Shown here in pieces: positions 26,051-33,133 of a stretch of DNA of 33,133 nt. The position numbers and the translations under genes were made by a program. The number at the start of each line of letters is the position of its first letter. Positions within the stretch are counted from its first letter, which is position 1. This stretch comes from an uncultured Ruminococcus sp. (GTDB lineage: Bacteria; Bacillota; Clostridia; Oscillospirales; Ruminococcaceae), in NCBI GenBank assembly GCA_902783005.1, contig CACZPI010000145.1, positions 1-33,133 on the forward strand, read 5' to 3'. The notes under the pieces are model-generated. The model did no database searches, was not told the DNA's origin, and saw only the letters and a list, made by a program, of their open reading frames with translations.

Positions 26051-27181
26051 TTATTGGATCTTCATGGCATAGCCGTTGACCGTGACCTCCGGATCATCGA
26101 GCGAGATCATGAGGAAGCGTCTGCCGTCGATCTCACGGGTCGTGATCTTGTCGGTCGCATCCCCGCTGATCGAAACCGTCACGCCGCTTGCACTCAGGGT
26201 CGTCCTGCTGTCGGTCAGGTTCGATGCCATGAAATAATTGCCGTCGGTTGCTTCTTTATAGATTTCCTGCGCGGCCTCGGCCTTCTCCTGCGAAACGCCG
26301 GAATCGAGCAGCACATCCCGCACGAAAATATCGCTGACGACCGGCGGCTCCGGATCGTCCTTGAAGGTCTGGGCATAATCTGCGATCTTCTCATTGACGC
26401 TTGCGATCACGCCGAGATTCAGCTCCTCACCGACTGCCTTGTCAAGCACGGCGCGGAAGGTCTCCTTCTCCTCCTGTGCAGAGAGCGTGAAATGGCATCC
26501 CAGGACATCCTCAACGACAGAAACATTCGGATCCTTGGGCTTCTTCGTGTAATACATCACATGGTTCACATCCGCCCCGCGGCCGGTGAAGGTCGGGAAC
26601 AGGAAGCCGTCTGTCGGCGCATCGGCCACGATCCGGTCAAAGGTGGTCTTGCGAACGATATTGTTCTCGGATTCATCGTAGATCAGGCCGTCCACGCGGG
26701 ATTCCACCGGGCAGACGCCGCCGACGAGGAAATGGAAATCGCGGGAATCGAACTTGTTCTTCTCACCAAACTTATTCTTCTCAAATACGGTATAGGTACA
26801 CTGTGCCACAAACAGCGCATAGGGCAGTGTATAGACCATTTTCTCGGTGATGTGGGCAACGAATTTCTCGACCTGCTCCTCATCATCAAGCCCCTTCTCC
26901 AGCATTTCCCAGAGCAGATTCTGCGGCTGATCCTCCTCATAGACCTCATTCGGGAATTCGTACTCGATCAGGCCCTTGCCCAGAGTACCCTTGAGCACCT
27001 TGGCGAGGGTGGCATAGAGCACGCTCATTTCCTCATCGGGGATCTCTGCGAAGGAACGGTTGCTGGTGCATTTGCGGTTCTTCTCGGAATCAATGAATGT
27101 GGTGAATACCCTCCGGACAACCAGCAGGTCATCGGCAGGAAGGAAGTGCTTTTTCAGCTCTGCCAGATCTTTTTTATTCAT
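26051..27181 (-). CDS. DUF4317 family protein
   Basis: This 376-residue soluble protein begins MNKKDLAELKKHFLPADDLLVVRRVFTTFIDSEKN, the typical entry of DUF4317 proteins, which are widespread in Clostridia and have no known function. It continues with a helical region (ENLL-like YEEDQPQNLLWEMLEKGLDDEEQVEKF), a block around FHFLVGGVCPVESRVDGLIYDE and a C-terminal ISLDDPEVTVNGYAMKI. No signal peptide or membrane segment is present. AAAAGGAGA lies about ten bases upstream and it has its own strong promoter. The 34-base spacing to the DUF2262-like gene suggests joint expression. Confidence 0.88.
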   Translation of the reverse strand: MNKKDLAELKKHFLPADDLLVVRRVFTTFIDSEKNRKCTSNRSFAEIPDEEMSVLYATLAKVLKGTLGKGLIEYEFPNEVYEEDQPQNLLWEMLEKGLDDEEQVEKFVAHITEKMVYTLPYALFVAQCTYTVFEKNKFGEKNKFDSRDFHFLVGGVCPVESRVDGLIYDESENNIVRKTTFDRIVADAPTDGFLFPTFTGRGADVNHVMYYTKKPKDPNVSVVEDVLGCHFTLSAQEEKETFRAVLDKAVGEELNLGVIASVNEKIADYAQTFKDDPEPPVVSDIFVRDVLLDSGVSQEKAEAAQEIYKEATDGNYFMASNLTDSRTTLSASGVTVSISGDATDKITTREIDGRRFLMISLDDPEVTVNGYAMKIQ

Positions 27182-27216
27182 GGGGATCGTCTCCTTTTCT
27201 GTGTATGATTATGTTT

Positions 27217-27245
27217 ATTATACCATATCGGATCGGATTTGTAAA
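27217..27245 (-). promoter_or_regulatory. Promoter of the DUF4317 gene
   Basis: TTTACA (27245-27240) and TATAAT (27222-27217) with a 17-base spacer on the minus strand. Confidence 0.88.
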
Positions 27246-27265
27246 GCCTTTTTCACGCCGCCGCA

Positions 27266-27296
27266 GAAAAATGCCCCCTCTCATGCGAAAGGAGGC
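27266..27296 (-). terminator. Terminator of the ZIP transporter gene
   Basis: GCCTCCTTTC and GAGAGGGGGC pair over ten bases with three G-U pairs and a four-base loop, followed by ATTTTT on the minus strand. It lies directly after the ZIP stop and before the DUF4317 promoter. Confidence 0.8.
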
Positions 27297-27310
27297 TTAT
27301 CGGTGTGTCA

Positions 27311-28093
27311 TCATCCGAGCGCGACATCCAGCACCATCATGGCCGTGAATCCCACCGCAAAGGAGATCGTGCCGATATTGGAATGCTCCCCGGCGCTCAT
27401 CTCCGGGATCAGCTCCTCGACCACGACATAGATCATGGCACCTGCCGCAAAGCTCAGCAGATAGGGCATTGCCGGGATCACAAGCCCCGCGGCAAGGATC
27501 GTCAGGACAGCACCCACCGGCTCTGCAAGACCGGACAGAACCCCCATCAGGAATGCCCTGCCCTTGCTCATGCCCTCTGCACGCAGCGGCATGGAAATGA
27601 TGGCACCCTCCGGAAAATTCTGAATGGCGATACCCACCGCAAGCGCCAGTGCTGCTGCGGAAGTAATATCCGAGCTGCCGTACAGCAGCCCCGCATACAC
27701 GGCACCGACCGCCATGCCCTCCGGGATATTGTGAAGCGTCACGGCAAGCACCATCATCGTGGTTCGCGCAAGGCTGGTTTTCATGCCCTCTGCCTTGTCG
27801 GCGCCCATATGCAGATGCGGGATGATCTGATCGAGCACCAGCAAAAATGCGATTCCCAGCAGTAATCCCACGGCTGCCGGTAAAAATCCCAGCCGCCCCA
27901 TGGTCTGCTCCGACTGATCAATTGCCGGGATCAGCAGGCTCCAGACGCTCGCTGCCGTCATGACACCTGCTGCAAAGCCGGTCAATGTGCGCTGCACGCT
28001 CAGATGCATCGCATTCTTCATCGGAAATACGCACGCCGCGCCAAGCGCCGTGCCAAGAAACGGGATCGTAAGTCCCTGCCATAATTCTGACAT
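27311..28093 (-). CDS. ZIP family divalent metal transporter
   Basis: ZIP proteins import zinc, iron or manganese. The 260-residue product has about eight hydrophobic segments. Its two signature motifs are LAVTLHNIPEGMAVGAVYAG (metal site in TM4) and VGIAIQNFPEGAIISMPLRAEG (TM5). A short histidine-containing loop (DQIIPHLHMGADKAEG) lies before TM4. This is the bacterial GufA/ZupT-like branch. The start at 28093 has AAAGGA six bases upstream, whereas the ATG two codons earlier would touch it. The gene is divergent from a COG0523 metal-chaperone-type GTPase across a 143-base gap. That context favours a role in transition-metal supply. Confidence 0.93.
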   Translation of the reverse strand: MSELWQGLTIPFLGTALGAACVFPMKNAMHLSVQRTLTGFAAGVMTAASVWSLLIPAIDQSEQTMGRLGFLPAAVGLLLGIAFLLVLDQIIPHLHMGADKAEGMKTSLARTTMMVLAVTLHNIPEGMAVGAVYAGLLYGSSDITSAAALALAVGIAIQNFPEGAIISMPLRAEGMSKGRAFLMGVLSGLAEPVGAVLTILAAGLVIPAMPYLLSFAAGAMIYVVVEELIPEMSAGEHSNIGTISFAVGFTAMMVLDVALG

Positions 28094-28131
28094 ATACATT
28101 CCTTTCTGTCTGTCATAAATCCTACCTCTCT

Positions 28132-28160
28132 ATCATACACGAATTTGCCCTGCATTGCAA
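28132..28160 (-). promoter_or_regulatory. Promoter of the ZIP transporter gene
   Basis: TTGCAA (28160-28155) and TATGAT (28137-28132), 17 bases apart on the minus strand. The -35 boxes of this and the divergent GTPase promoter are about 30 bases apart. Confidence 0.82.
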
Positions 28161-28189
28161 GCGGCGGGGCGCTGGCTAACAGGCGGCGG

Positions 28190-28218
28190 TTGACTTTTGC
28201 TGCCGGAAATGCTACAAT
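28190..28218 (+). promoter_or_regulatory. Promoter of the COG0523 GTPase gene
   Basis: TTGACT (28190-28195) and TACAAT (28213-28218), 17 bases apart. The transcript would start only a few bases before the GAGGTG ribosome site. Confidence 0.88.
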
Positions 28219-28236
28219 AGTACCGAGGTGATTCCT

Positions 28237-29220
28237 ATGATAACCATTGATCTTCTGACCGGCATCCTCGGCTCCGGCAAGACGACCTTCCTGCGGGAAT
28301 ATGCAAGGCACTGGATCTCCAGAGGCGAACACATCGCCATTCTGGAGAATGATTTCGGTGCCGTCAATGTCGATGTGATGATGCTCCAGGATCTTAAATG
28401 CGATACCTGCGAAATTGCGATGATCACCGGCGGCGGCGATCCCGACTGCCACCGCAGGCGCTTCAAGACGCAGCTCATCAATTTACAGATGCAGGGCGTG
28501 CAGCGCGTCATCATGGAGCCGTCCGGCATCTTTGACATGGACGAATTCTTCGACACGCTCCACGAATCCCCCATCGACCGCTGGTATCAGATCGGCAGCA
28601 TCCTTGCTGTCGTTGATGCCGGCATTGAGGACGAGCTGACCGATCAGATGGAATACCTGCTTGCCTCTGAGGCTGCCTGCGCGGGACGCCTTCTCCTGAG
28701 CAAGCTCGATTCCCTCGGCTCCGGCGAAACACCGGAACAGGCCGTGCAGCGCGTTCTCGGCCATATCAACCGCGCACTCGGAGAGATCCGGTGCCGGCGG
28801 ACATTCTCGGAGCGGGATGTCTTCACCGGAGACTGGGCATCGCTGACCGATGCGGAATTTGCGGCGCTCTCGCAGTCGGGCTACCGGAATGAGCCGTATG
28901 TCAAGCGCTTCTCTGCCGACGACATCCGCAGCAGCGTGCATTATTTCCTGCATGTGGCGCTTCCGGAGGAACGCATCTGCGCCATTGCACAGGAGATCCT
29001 GAACGATCCGGAATGCGGCCGCATCTTCCGCATCAAGGGCAGTCTCCCTTCTGCACACGGCGGCTGGTACAAGCTCAATGCCACCCGCGAAAAGACCGAG
29101 CTGGCACCCGTTGCCGACGGCCAGCCAGTGCTCATCGTGATCGGGGATCATCTGTCCAGAGAGGCGGTTGACCGGCATCTGACTGCCGAGAATACGGATC
29201 CGGATTACGTTTCGGTATGA
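28237..29220 (+). CDS. COG0523 (CobW-like) GTPase
   Basis: COG0523 proteins are G3E GTPases that act as metal chaperones or metal-cofactor insertases. The 327-residue product has the Walker A motif GILGSGKTT (9-17), an ENDFGAVNVD block (37-46), and EPSGIFDMDEFF in the Walker B region. An SKLD motif stands in place of NKXD. The metal-binding CXCC motif normally found between Walker A and B is replaced here by GGGDPDCHRRRF (65 onward), with only Cys71 and a nearby Cys55-X2-Cys58 pair. A C-terminal CobW_C-like domain (FRIKGSLPS) completes it. The start at 28237 follows GAGGTG by six bases. It overlaps the next gene by four bases and is divergent from a ZIP transporter. Confidence 0.9.
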   Translation: MITIDLLTGILGSGKTTFLREYARHWISRGEHIAILENDFGAVNVDVMMLQDLKCDTCEIAMITGGGDPDCHRRRFKTQLINLQMQGVQRVIMEPSGIFDMDEFFDTLHESPIDRWYQIGSILAVVDAGIEDELTDQMEYLLASEAACAGRLLLSKLDSLGSGETPEQAVQRVLGHINRALGEIRCRRTFSERDVFTGDWASLTDAEFAALSQSGYRNEPYVKRFSADDIRSSVHYFLHVALPEERICAIAQEILNDPECGRIFRIKGSLPSAHGGWYKLNATREKTELAPVADGQPVLIVIGDHLSREAVDRHLTAENTDPDYVSV

Positions 29221-30149
29221 GCCGCAGGCAAAAAGCAAGCGCCGCCGAACGCAATGCCCGCCTTCTTGCAGAGCGAAGGCGGGAGCGTGCAGAGCTGCTC
29301 ATCGGCGGCATCGGATTCGTCCTGCTTCTGGCAGCGGGCGGGATCCTGCTGCATCTGCGGCCGGATGTGTTCCGGATCTACCTGGCTGCGCTGACAGCCT
29401 GCGTCATTCTCCTTCTGGATCACAGCGGGCTCCGGAGCCTTCTGATGCGGCTGTATCCGGAGGAAATTCCGTTTTCGGCATTTCTGAAGCGTCAGGACAG
29501 GCATCGTTCCCGGCTCATGGAATCTGCTGCAACCGTATGCTGCTATACCATGCTGCTGATGCGCCTGGTTCCGTCTTTGATGCGTGTCTGGACGCTTATC
29601 TGGAGTATATGCATCGTCATCGGCTTCTGCTACATTCTCCGCGGCGGCGTCTATGCGTGGGACAGACATGCCGAGGGATCCCTGACAACGCTGTTTGTAC
29701 TGGCCGCCGGGCTGCTGGGGATGATGTCCCTTGAACCGGTCAATTACCTGTCCTACGGCAGGCTGCTCCTGTTCATCGCGGTTCCGTCCGTGCCTGCCGG
29801 CGTGCTCTACCTGCTCTTTGCACGCAGCAAGGAGCCTGTCGCCGGGGCATGTATCACGCTGTTTTCCGCCGCACTCTGCGCCTTTGCAATGACCGGCATG
29901 GTGAATACCGTGTATGACGGCGCTCCGGCGGCTTCCTATTCCGTGACCGTGACGGATAAACGGTCAAGCTACCACAATAAGGGCGGGTATTCCTATTACC
30001 TGCGCACAGAGCATGCCGGTGATCTTCCGGATGCTGAATTTTCCGTTTCCGCTGACGTTTACCGCCAGACAGAGCCCGGCGACACCGTCACGCTCCGGAG
30101 CTATTCCGGCGCTCTCGGAATTCCCTATTATTACTGCACTGCCGAGTAA
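29217..30149 (+). CDS. Membrane protein of unknown function, coupled to the COG0523 gene
   Basis: The 310-residue protein starts with a basic cytoplasmic tail (RRQKASAAERNARLLAERRRERAE). It then has seven or so hydrophobic segments, including LLIGGIGFVLLLAAGGILL, IYLAALTACVILLL and ITLFSAALCAFAMTGMV. A hydrophilic C-terminal domain of about 75 residues (SYSVTVTDKRSSYHNKGGYSYYL) is probably extracytoplasmic. I cannot name a family. It begins ATGA, overlapping the stop of the GTPase, so the two are translationally coupled and may act together. A strong terminator follows. The context suggests, but does not prove, a link to metal handling. Confidence 0.8.
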   Translation: MSRRQKASAAERNARLLAERRRERAELLIGGIGFVLLLAAGGILLHLRPDVFRIYLAALTACVILLLDHSGLRSLLMRLYPEEIPFSAFLKRQDRHRSRLMESAATVCCYTMLLMRLVPSLMRVWTLIWSICIVIGFCYILRGGVYAWDRHAEGSLTTLFVLAAGLLGMMSLEPVNYLSYGRLLLFIAVPSVPAGVLYLLFARSKEPVAGACITLFSAALCAFAMTGMVNTVYDGAPAASYSVTVTDKRSSYHNKGGYSYYLRTEHAGDLPDAEFSVSADVYRQTEPGDTVTLRSYSGALGIPYYYCTAE

Positions 30150-30154
30150 AAAAT

Positions 30155-30182
30155 GCCCCCTGACCGGAGTCAGGGGGCTTTT
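30155..30182. terminator. Bidirectional terminator between the membrane protein and GH9 genes
   Basis: GCCCCCTGAC and GTCAGGGGGC form a ten-base-pair stem with a CGGA loop, with TTTT on the plus side and ATTTTTT on the minus side. It serves both convergent genes. Confidence 0.95.
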
Positions 30183-30195
30183 CATTGTCAGAAAA

Positions 30196-32430
30196 TCAGA
30201 CAGGAAGCGTTACAAGGCTTACAAGGCTCTTGAGAATGTTCAGGGAGTCGGTAGAATCAATGGAGTTGTTTCTGTCAACATTTGCATTCAGGGCGCCCTT
30301 GCTGGAGAGCTTCTCCATGCCGAGCAGGTTCTTATTCAGGAACACAACATCGAGCAGGTCAACCGTACCGTTGCAGTCTGCATCGCCGTAGATAATATCG
30401 CCAAGCGGCTGCTGAGTGGTCTCAATGGTAGTGACGGTCGTGGAAGTGGTGGTCTGCACCGTGGTAGCCTTTGTAGTGGTGGTGGTGACCTCGGTTGTAG
30501 CAGTACCGCCGACCAGGACAGCCTTGCTGATGGTAGCGGTCTCCGGCCACCATACATAGACGTCTACCGTGGACTGACCAGCCGGAACCTCGTACTCAAT
30601 GGTGAACTGACCGCCTGCGGCGCTGGCAGACCACTTCTCCGGATTCCAGCCGCCGGGCGGGTTGAATACGCCGTTGGCCTCGGTATCGTTGGAGTTGGTG
30701 TCGAAGGTCACCTGCAGCTTCTGTGCGCCGGCAACATTGAATGTCCAGTAGGTCTGGTTGTTTTCGTTCTTCTTTTCGGTGTAGGAAGCCTCGCCTTCCT
30801 TCGGCTGCTGAGTAGTTACAGTCGTGGCAGTGGTCTGTGTCGTACCGCCGTTCTGGGTGGTAGCAGTCGTGGTCTCCGTGGTCTGCTCGGTGGACTCGGT
30901 CGGCTGCTGAATAGAAGAGCTGCCGAAAGAATACGGATACTTGATCTCGGATGCGCTGGAGGCAATATTGGCAGCGCCCTTGTCAGAGCCGCCGAACAGA
31001 TTTGCAAGGCCTGCGCATGCCAGTGCGAAGCAGCCATTGTAGTCGAGCGCGCCCTCAGTATACTGGTACTTGTCGGAATGATCCTCGTAGTTGCCGGAAG
31101 CGTCAATACCGCCTACCAGGCAGCCGTACAGCGTGTACTTTGCCTCCGGATTGGAAGACAGGTCACCGGGGTTTGCGGCACGGTGATGGATGTGCGTCGG
31201 CCACTTGGAGCCATAGCCGATCAGGAAGCTGTAGCCGAGCGGATTACCACCAAGGATGTAGTCCATCTGCCACTTGCTGCCCGTTGCATACGAAGAGGAC
31301 TTGTCACCGTTTGCAATTGCAAGTGCGGACATCTGCAGTGCGCAGTTATAGCGGGCAGCACCCCAGCCGTCGCCGTTGTACTTGCCGGCAGCAACGCCGC
31401 CTGCATTGTTGACCTCGAATTCCAGCTCAGACTTGAACACATTGTCATTGGTCTTCTTGTACATCATTGCAGCATAGCCCTGCCATACCTTATCCCAGGT
31501 GTAGCGGTAGTAGTCGGCAACACCGCTGTACATGCCGTTGCTCGGTGTGAGAGAAGGCTTGCTGCCCTCGTCGATGACATAAAGCCATGCCTCAGCCAGT
31601 GCGACCTCATCCTCATTCATCGCGTCAAGGCTGTAGTAGGGAGCCGTACCTTCGAGATAGTTGCCCTTATGATTCTTACCGAAGGCCAGCAGAGCCTTGG
31701 CATACTTCACGCACTCGGCAGCGAACGAAGGATCACTGCTCTTGAGCAGATAGGCAGCACCCGCAAGGGCAGAAGCCATTTCCGCGCAGATAGCAGTATT
31801 GTTGTTGCCGGCCGTCAGCCAGTAGGTTGCACGGTCATAATGCTGCTCCTCAGGCGGGGTCATCATGGAGTGATCCGTGCCGCCGTCTGCCACAACTGCG
31901 CAGACAGTCGCAACGTTGCCGGATGCATCCAGGAAGGTGGTCTTCATGAGATACTCAGCATTGCGCTTGCAGATCGCATTGAGGTGATCGCGGCAGCCGG
32001 CCTTGTCATAAATGCCGGGGTTGAGGTACTCGGACATGGCCAGGGAGCTGAAGCCGAAGCCCATTGTCAGGTTGAACTTGATATGGTCGCCGGCATCGTG
32101 ATAGCCGCCGCCGACATCGACCTTGCCGTCGCCGTCGGGGTCAACGAGGGACGTGCAGGAGCTGTCGAAGTTTGTCGCATTCGAGATCAGCGCCTTCTCG
32201 TCCTCCACATGGCAGTCACCGCGCCATGTCAGCGGACCCTCGCCGACATCAGAGCCGCAGGCATTGGCATCATAGAAATACAGCGAAAGAGCCAGCGCCT
32301 CATAGTAGTCATTGTCCGCAGCCTTGACAGGCGCCGGAACAGTCGCGAATGCGGTGGATGTTGCCAGCAGTGCAGCGCTGACCGCACCCGCAAGCATCCG
32401 CTTGACGGTTTTGAAAGATGTTTGTCTCAT
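30196..32430 (-). CDS. Secreted GH9 cellulase with accessory module and C-terminal dockerin
   Basis: This is a cellulosomal glycoside hydrolase family 9 endoglucanase. The 744-residue product has a signal peptide (about 1-37, cleavage after PAPVKA). The GH9 domain covers about 40-478, with GGGYHDAGDHIKF (catalytic Asp in DAGD, 112-115), the HIHHRAA motif near 413, and the proton-donor Glu459 in YTEGALDYNG. Two Thr-rich linkers (about 490-543 and 642-675) flank a module of about 100 residues (545-641) with many exposed aromatics (QTYWTFNVAG, VYVWWPET), probably a carbohydrate-binding module. The type I dockerin (about 680-744) has loops DADCNGTVDLLD and NVDRNNSIDSTD. The start at 32430 matches the signal peptide; AAAGGAGG lies 11 bases upstream. 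The frame extends 47 codons into the leader without support. Confidence 0.95.
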   Translation of the reverse strand: MRQTSFKTVKRMLAGAVSAALLATSTAFATVPAPVKAADNDYYEALALSLYFYDANACGSDVGEGPLTWRGDCHVEDEKALISNATNFDSSCTSLVDPDGDGKVDVGGGYHDAGDHIKFNLTMGFGFSSLAMSEYLNPGIYDKAGCRDHLNAICKRNAEYLMKTTFLDASGNVATVCAVVADGGTDHSMMTPPEEQHYDRATYWLTAGNNNTAICAEMASALAGAAYLLKSSDPSFAAECVKYAKALLAFGKNHKGNYLEGTAPYYSLDAMNEDEVALAEAWLYVIDEGSKPSLTPSNGMYSGVADYYRYTWDKVWQGYAAMMYKKTNDNVFKSELEFEVNNAGGVAAGKYNGDGWGAARYNCALQMSALAIANGDKSSSYATGSKWQMDYILGGNPLGYSFLIGYGSKWPTHIHHRAANPGDLSSNPEAKYTLYGCLVGGIDASGNYEDHSDKYQYTEGALDYNGCFALACAGLANLFGGSDKGAANIASSASEIKYPYSFGSSSIQQPTESTEQTTETTTATTQNGGTTQTTATTVTTQQPKEGEASYTEKKNENNQTYWTFNVAGAQKLQVTFDTNSNDTEANGVFNPPGGWNPEKWSASAAGGQFTIEYEVPAGQSTVDVYVWWPETATISKAVLVGGTATTEVTTTTTKATTVQTTTSTTVTTIETTQQPLGDIIYGDADCNGTVDLLDVVFLNKNLLGMEKLSSKGALNANVDRNNSIDSTDSLNILKSLVSLVTLPV

Positions 32431-32587
32431 GGGAAAATCTTCCTCCTTTAATATATGGTAGGAACTGCAAGAAACAGCTCCCGTTTCCAACAATCCGCAA
32501 GTGCAGAAGCGGATTGCCAGTATCAGATTTGCCGTACATGTGAACAATTTGCGACATTCATCACAATTCATTCACATATACACATTC

Positions 32588-32616
32588 AGTATAGCATATT
32601 TTCTCATATAAATCAA
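32588..32616 (-). promoter_or_regulatory. Promoter of the GH9 gene
   Basis: TTGATT (32616-32611) and TATACT (32593-32588), 17 bases apart on the minus strand, giving a leader of about 150 bases. Confidence 0.75.
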
Positions 32617-32640
32617 TGCTAATTTTAGTGATTTTCACAT

Positions 32641-32664
32641 TTTTATAGAACCCTACAAATTCAG
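32641..32664 (-). promoter_or_regulatory. Candidate regulatory motif upstream of the GH9 gene
   Basis: CTGAATTTGT followed by AGGGTT and CTATAAAA. The same two blocks (10 and 8 identical bases, spacing differing by two) occur at 6721-6742 in the promoter of the other dockerin gene. It might be a second promoter or an operator. Confidence 0.45.
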
Positions 32665-32830
32665 AGCTTACAGAACAGAAATCTATGTGCAGTTTTGTGG
32701 ATTGTGCGCAAGCCGGGGGCTTCGCAGGCCGGACAAATCGTCAGATGCGCTGTGGCAAATCCTGCTTTGTAAAGCCAGAAAATGCAACAGTATTGCAGCC
32801 AGATTCCGCCTTCGGATTTTTTTGAAAAAA
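32665..32830. other. Region without recognisable genes
   Basis: Between the GH9 upstream motif and the tRNA promoter I see no credible gene. A weak TCCG/CGGA hairpin followed by seven T residues (about 32805-32824, plus strand) could terminate stray transcription. Short open frames here continue into the tRNA sequence and are not coding. Confidence 0.5.
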
Positions 32831-32833
32831 CAC

Positions 32834-32862
32834 TTGCTTTTTCATTTGAAATATGGTATAAT
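32834..32862 (+). promoter_or_regulatory. Promoter in front of the truncated tRNA-Ser copy
   Basis: TTGCTT (32834-32839) and TATAAT (32857-32862) with a 17-base spacer. The truncated tRNA copy starts 14 bases later, a usual spacing for a tRNA gene. This was probably the original tRNA-Ser promoter. Confidence 0.85.
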
Positions 32863-32875
32863 GTTTATTGTCGCT

Positions 32876-32915
32876 GGAGATGTATCGAAGTGGTCATAAC
32901 GAGAACGACTCGAAA
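32876..32915 (+). repeat. Truncated 5' copy of tRNA-Ser
   Basis: These 40 bases are identical to 33043-33082, the 5' half of the intact tRNA-Ser, and stop exactly at the last base of the anticodon loop. The sequence after it (CATAGTCG) does not restore the anticodon stem or the rest of a tRNA. It is a site-specific duplication rather than a decayed full copy. Confidence 0.92.
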
Positions 32916-33042
32916 CATAGTCGCTTGTTTCCCTGCTTTACTCTCCGGAATCCCGATTCTGCGTGAGTTTGGTGGTTCGTATTTTCACTTTGTCGATGGG
33001 CTGTCCCGCAGTTTTCCCGCATATTTCAAACTAACTGAATAC

Positions 33043-33133
33043 GGAGATGTATCGAAGTGGTCATAACGAGAACGACTCGAAATCGTTTGGTCGGTAAAAC
33101 GGCCCGTGGGTTCGAATCCCACCATCTCCGCCA
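33043..33133 (+). tRNA. tRNA-Ser (anticodon CGA)
   Basis: The acceptor stem GGAGATG/CATCTCC, discriminator G and encoded CCA are present, ending at the window edge. The anticodon stem AACGA/TCGTT holds loop CTCGAAA with anticodon CGA at 33078-33080, reading UCG. The long variable arm (GGTCG/CGGCC) identifies a class II tRNA, and the T-arm is GTGGG TTCGAAT CCCAC. No clear promoter lies directly upstream; it may depend on read-through from the promoter at 32834-32862. Confidence 0.96.

Noticed and set aside
28094-28236. Search for a Zur or Fur operator between the ZIP and GTPase genes
   Set aside because: No extended palindrome resembling known boxes was seen, so metal regulation remains unproven.
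30013-32451. Long open frame of 812 codons on the plus strand opposite the GH9 gene
   Set aside because: It is an antisense shadow of GH9 that starts inside the upstream membrane protein gene and reads through a bidirectional terminator.
32687-33066. Two short open frames on the plus strand near the tRNA
   Set aside because: Both end in residues translated from the duplicated tRNA sequence. They have no ribosome site and no coding-like composition.

Overview
The window looks like chromosome from a cellulosome-forming Ruminococcus-type gut or rumen Firmicute (Oscillospiraceae). Two secreted enzymes end in type I dockerins (a PL11 rhamnogalacturonan lyase and a GH9 cellulase). They are accompanied by LL-diaminopimelate aminotransferase, a DUF4317 protein and Clostridia-style -35/-10 promoters that almost all have a 17-base spacer. 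The genus is inferred from protein features; no 16S gene is present.

Layout. Positions 1-512 hold the 3' remnant of a large serine recombinase. Next, on the minus strand, is pyrG-dapL behind a strong promoter whose transcript begins almost directly with a terminator hairpin, so it is probably attenuated. The PL11-dockerin gene (3.5-6.6 kb) and an LDH/MDH-family dehydrogenase (6.8-7.8 kb) follow. A SulP anion transporter is on the plus strand (8.0-9.7 kb). From 15.6 down to 9.75 kb is a tightly coupled minus-strand operon: trmL, a serine hydrolase, a BaiN/HI0933-type flavoprotein, a small unknown, a COG2509 flavoprotein, rsmA and another unknown. A 58-aa protein on the plus strand sits upstream of it.

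The core of the window (15.9-25.5 kb) is a pyrimidine biosynthesis operon read leftward: pyrC, pyrF, carA, carB, an unexplained lipoprotein, pyrK, pyrD and ruvX. It starts from a consensus promoter and a leader with hairpins, a possible leader peptide and an intrinsic terminator. Carbamoyl phosphate synthase, dihydroorotase, dihydroorotate dehydrogenase (PyrD with its PyrK electron-transfer subunit) and OMP decarboxylase are here; pyrB, pyrE and pyrR are not. Further right are a DUF4317/DUF2262-like pair, a ZIP metal transporter divergent from a COG0523 GTPase and a membrane protein, and the GH9-dockerin gene.

The right edge carries tRNA-Ser(CGA). A 40-base copy of its 5' half lies 167 bases upstream, next to the strong promoter, and the copy ends exactly at the 3' end of the anticodon loop. 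That is the footprint expected from a site-specific integrase crossing over in the anticodon loop. No CRISPR array, complete insertion sequence or obvious defence system was seen. The most interesting points are regulatory: related leader terminators at pyrG and pyrC, a motif shared upstream of the two dockerin genes, the lipoprotein inside the pyr operon, and the tRNA footprint.
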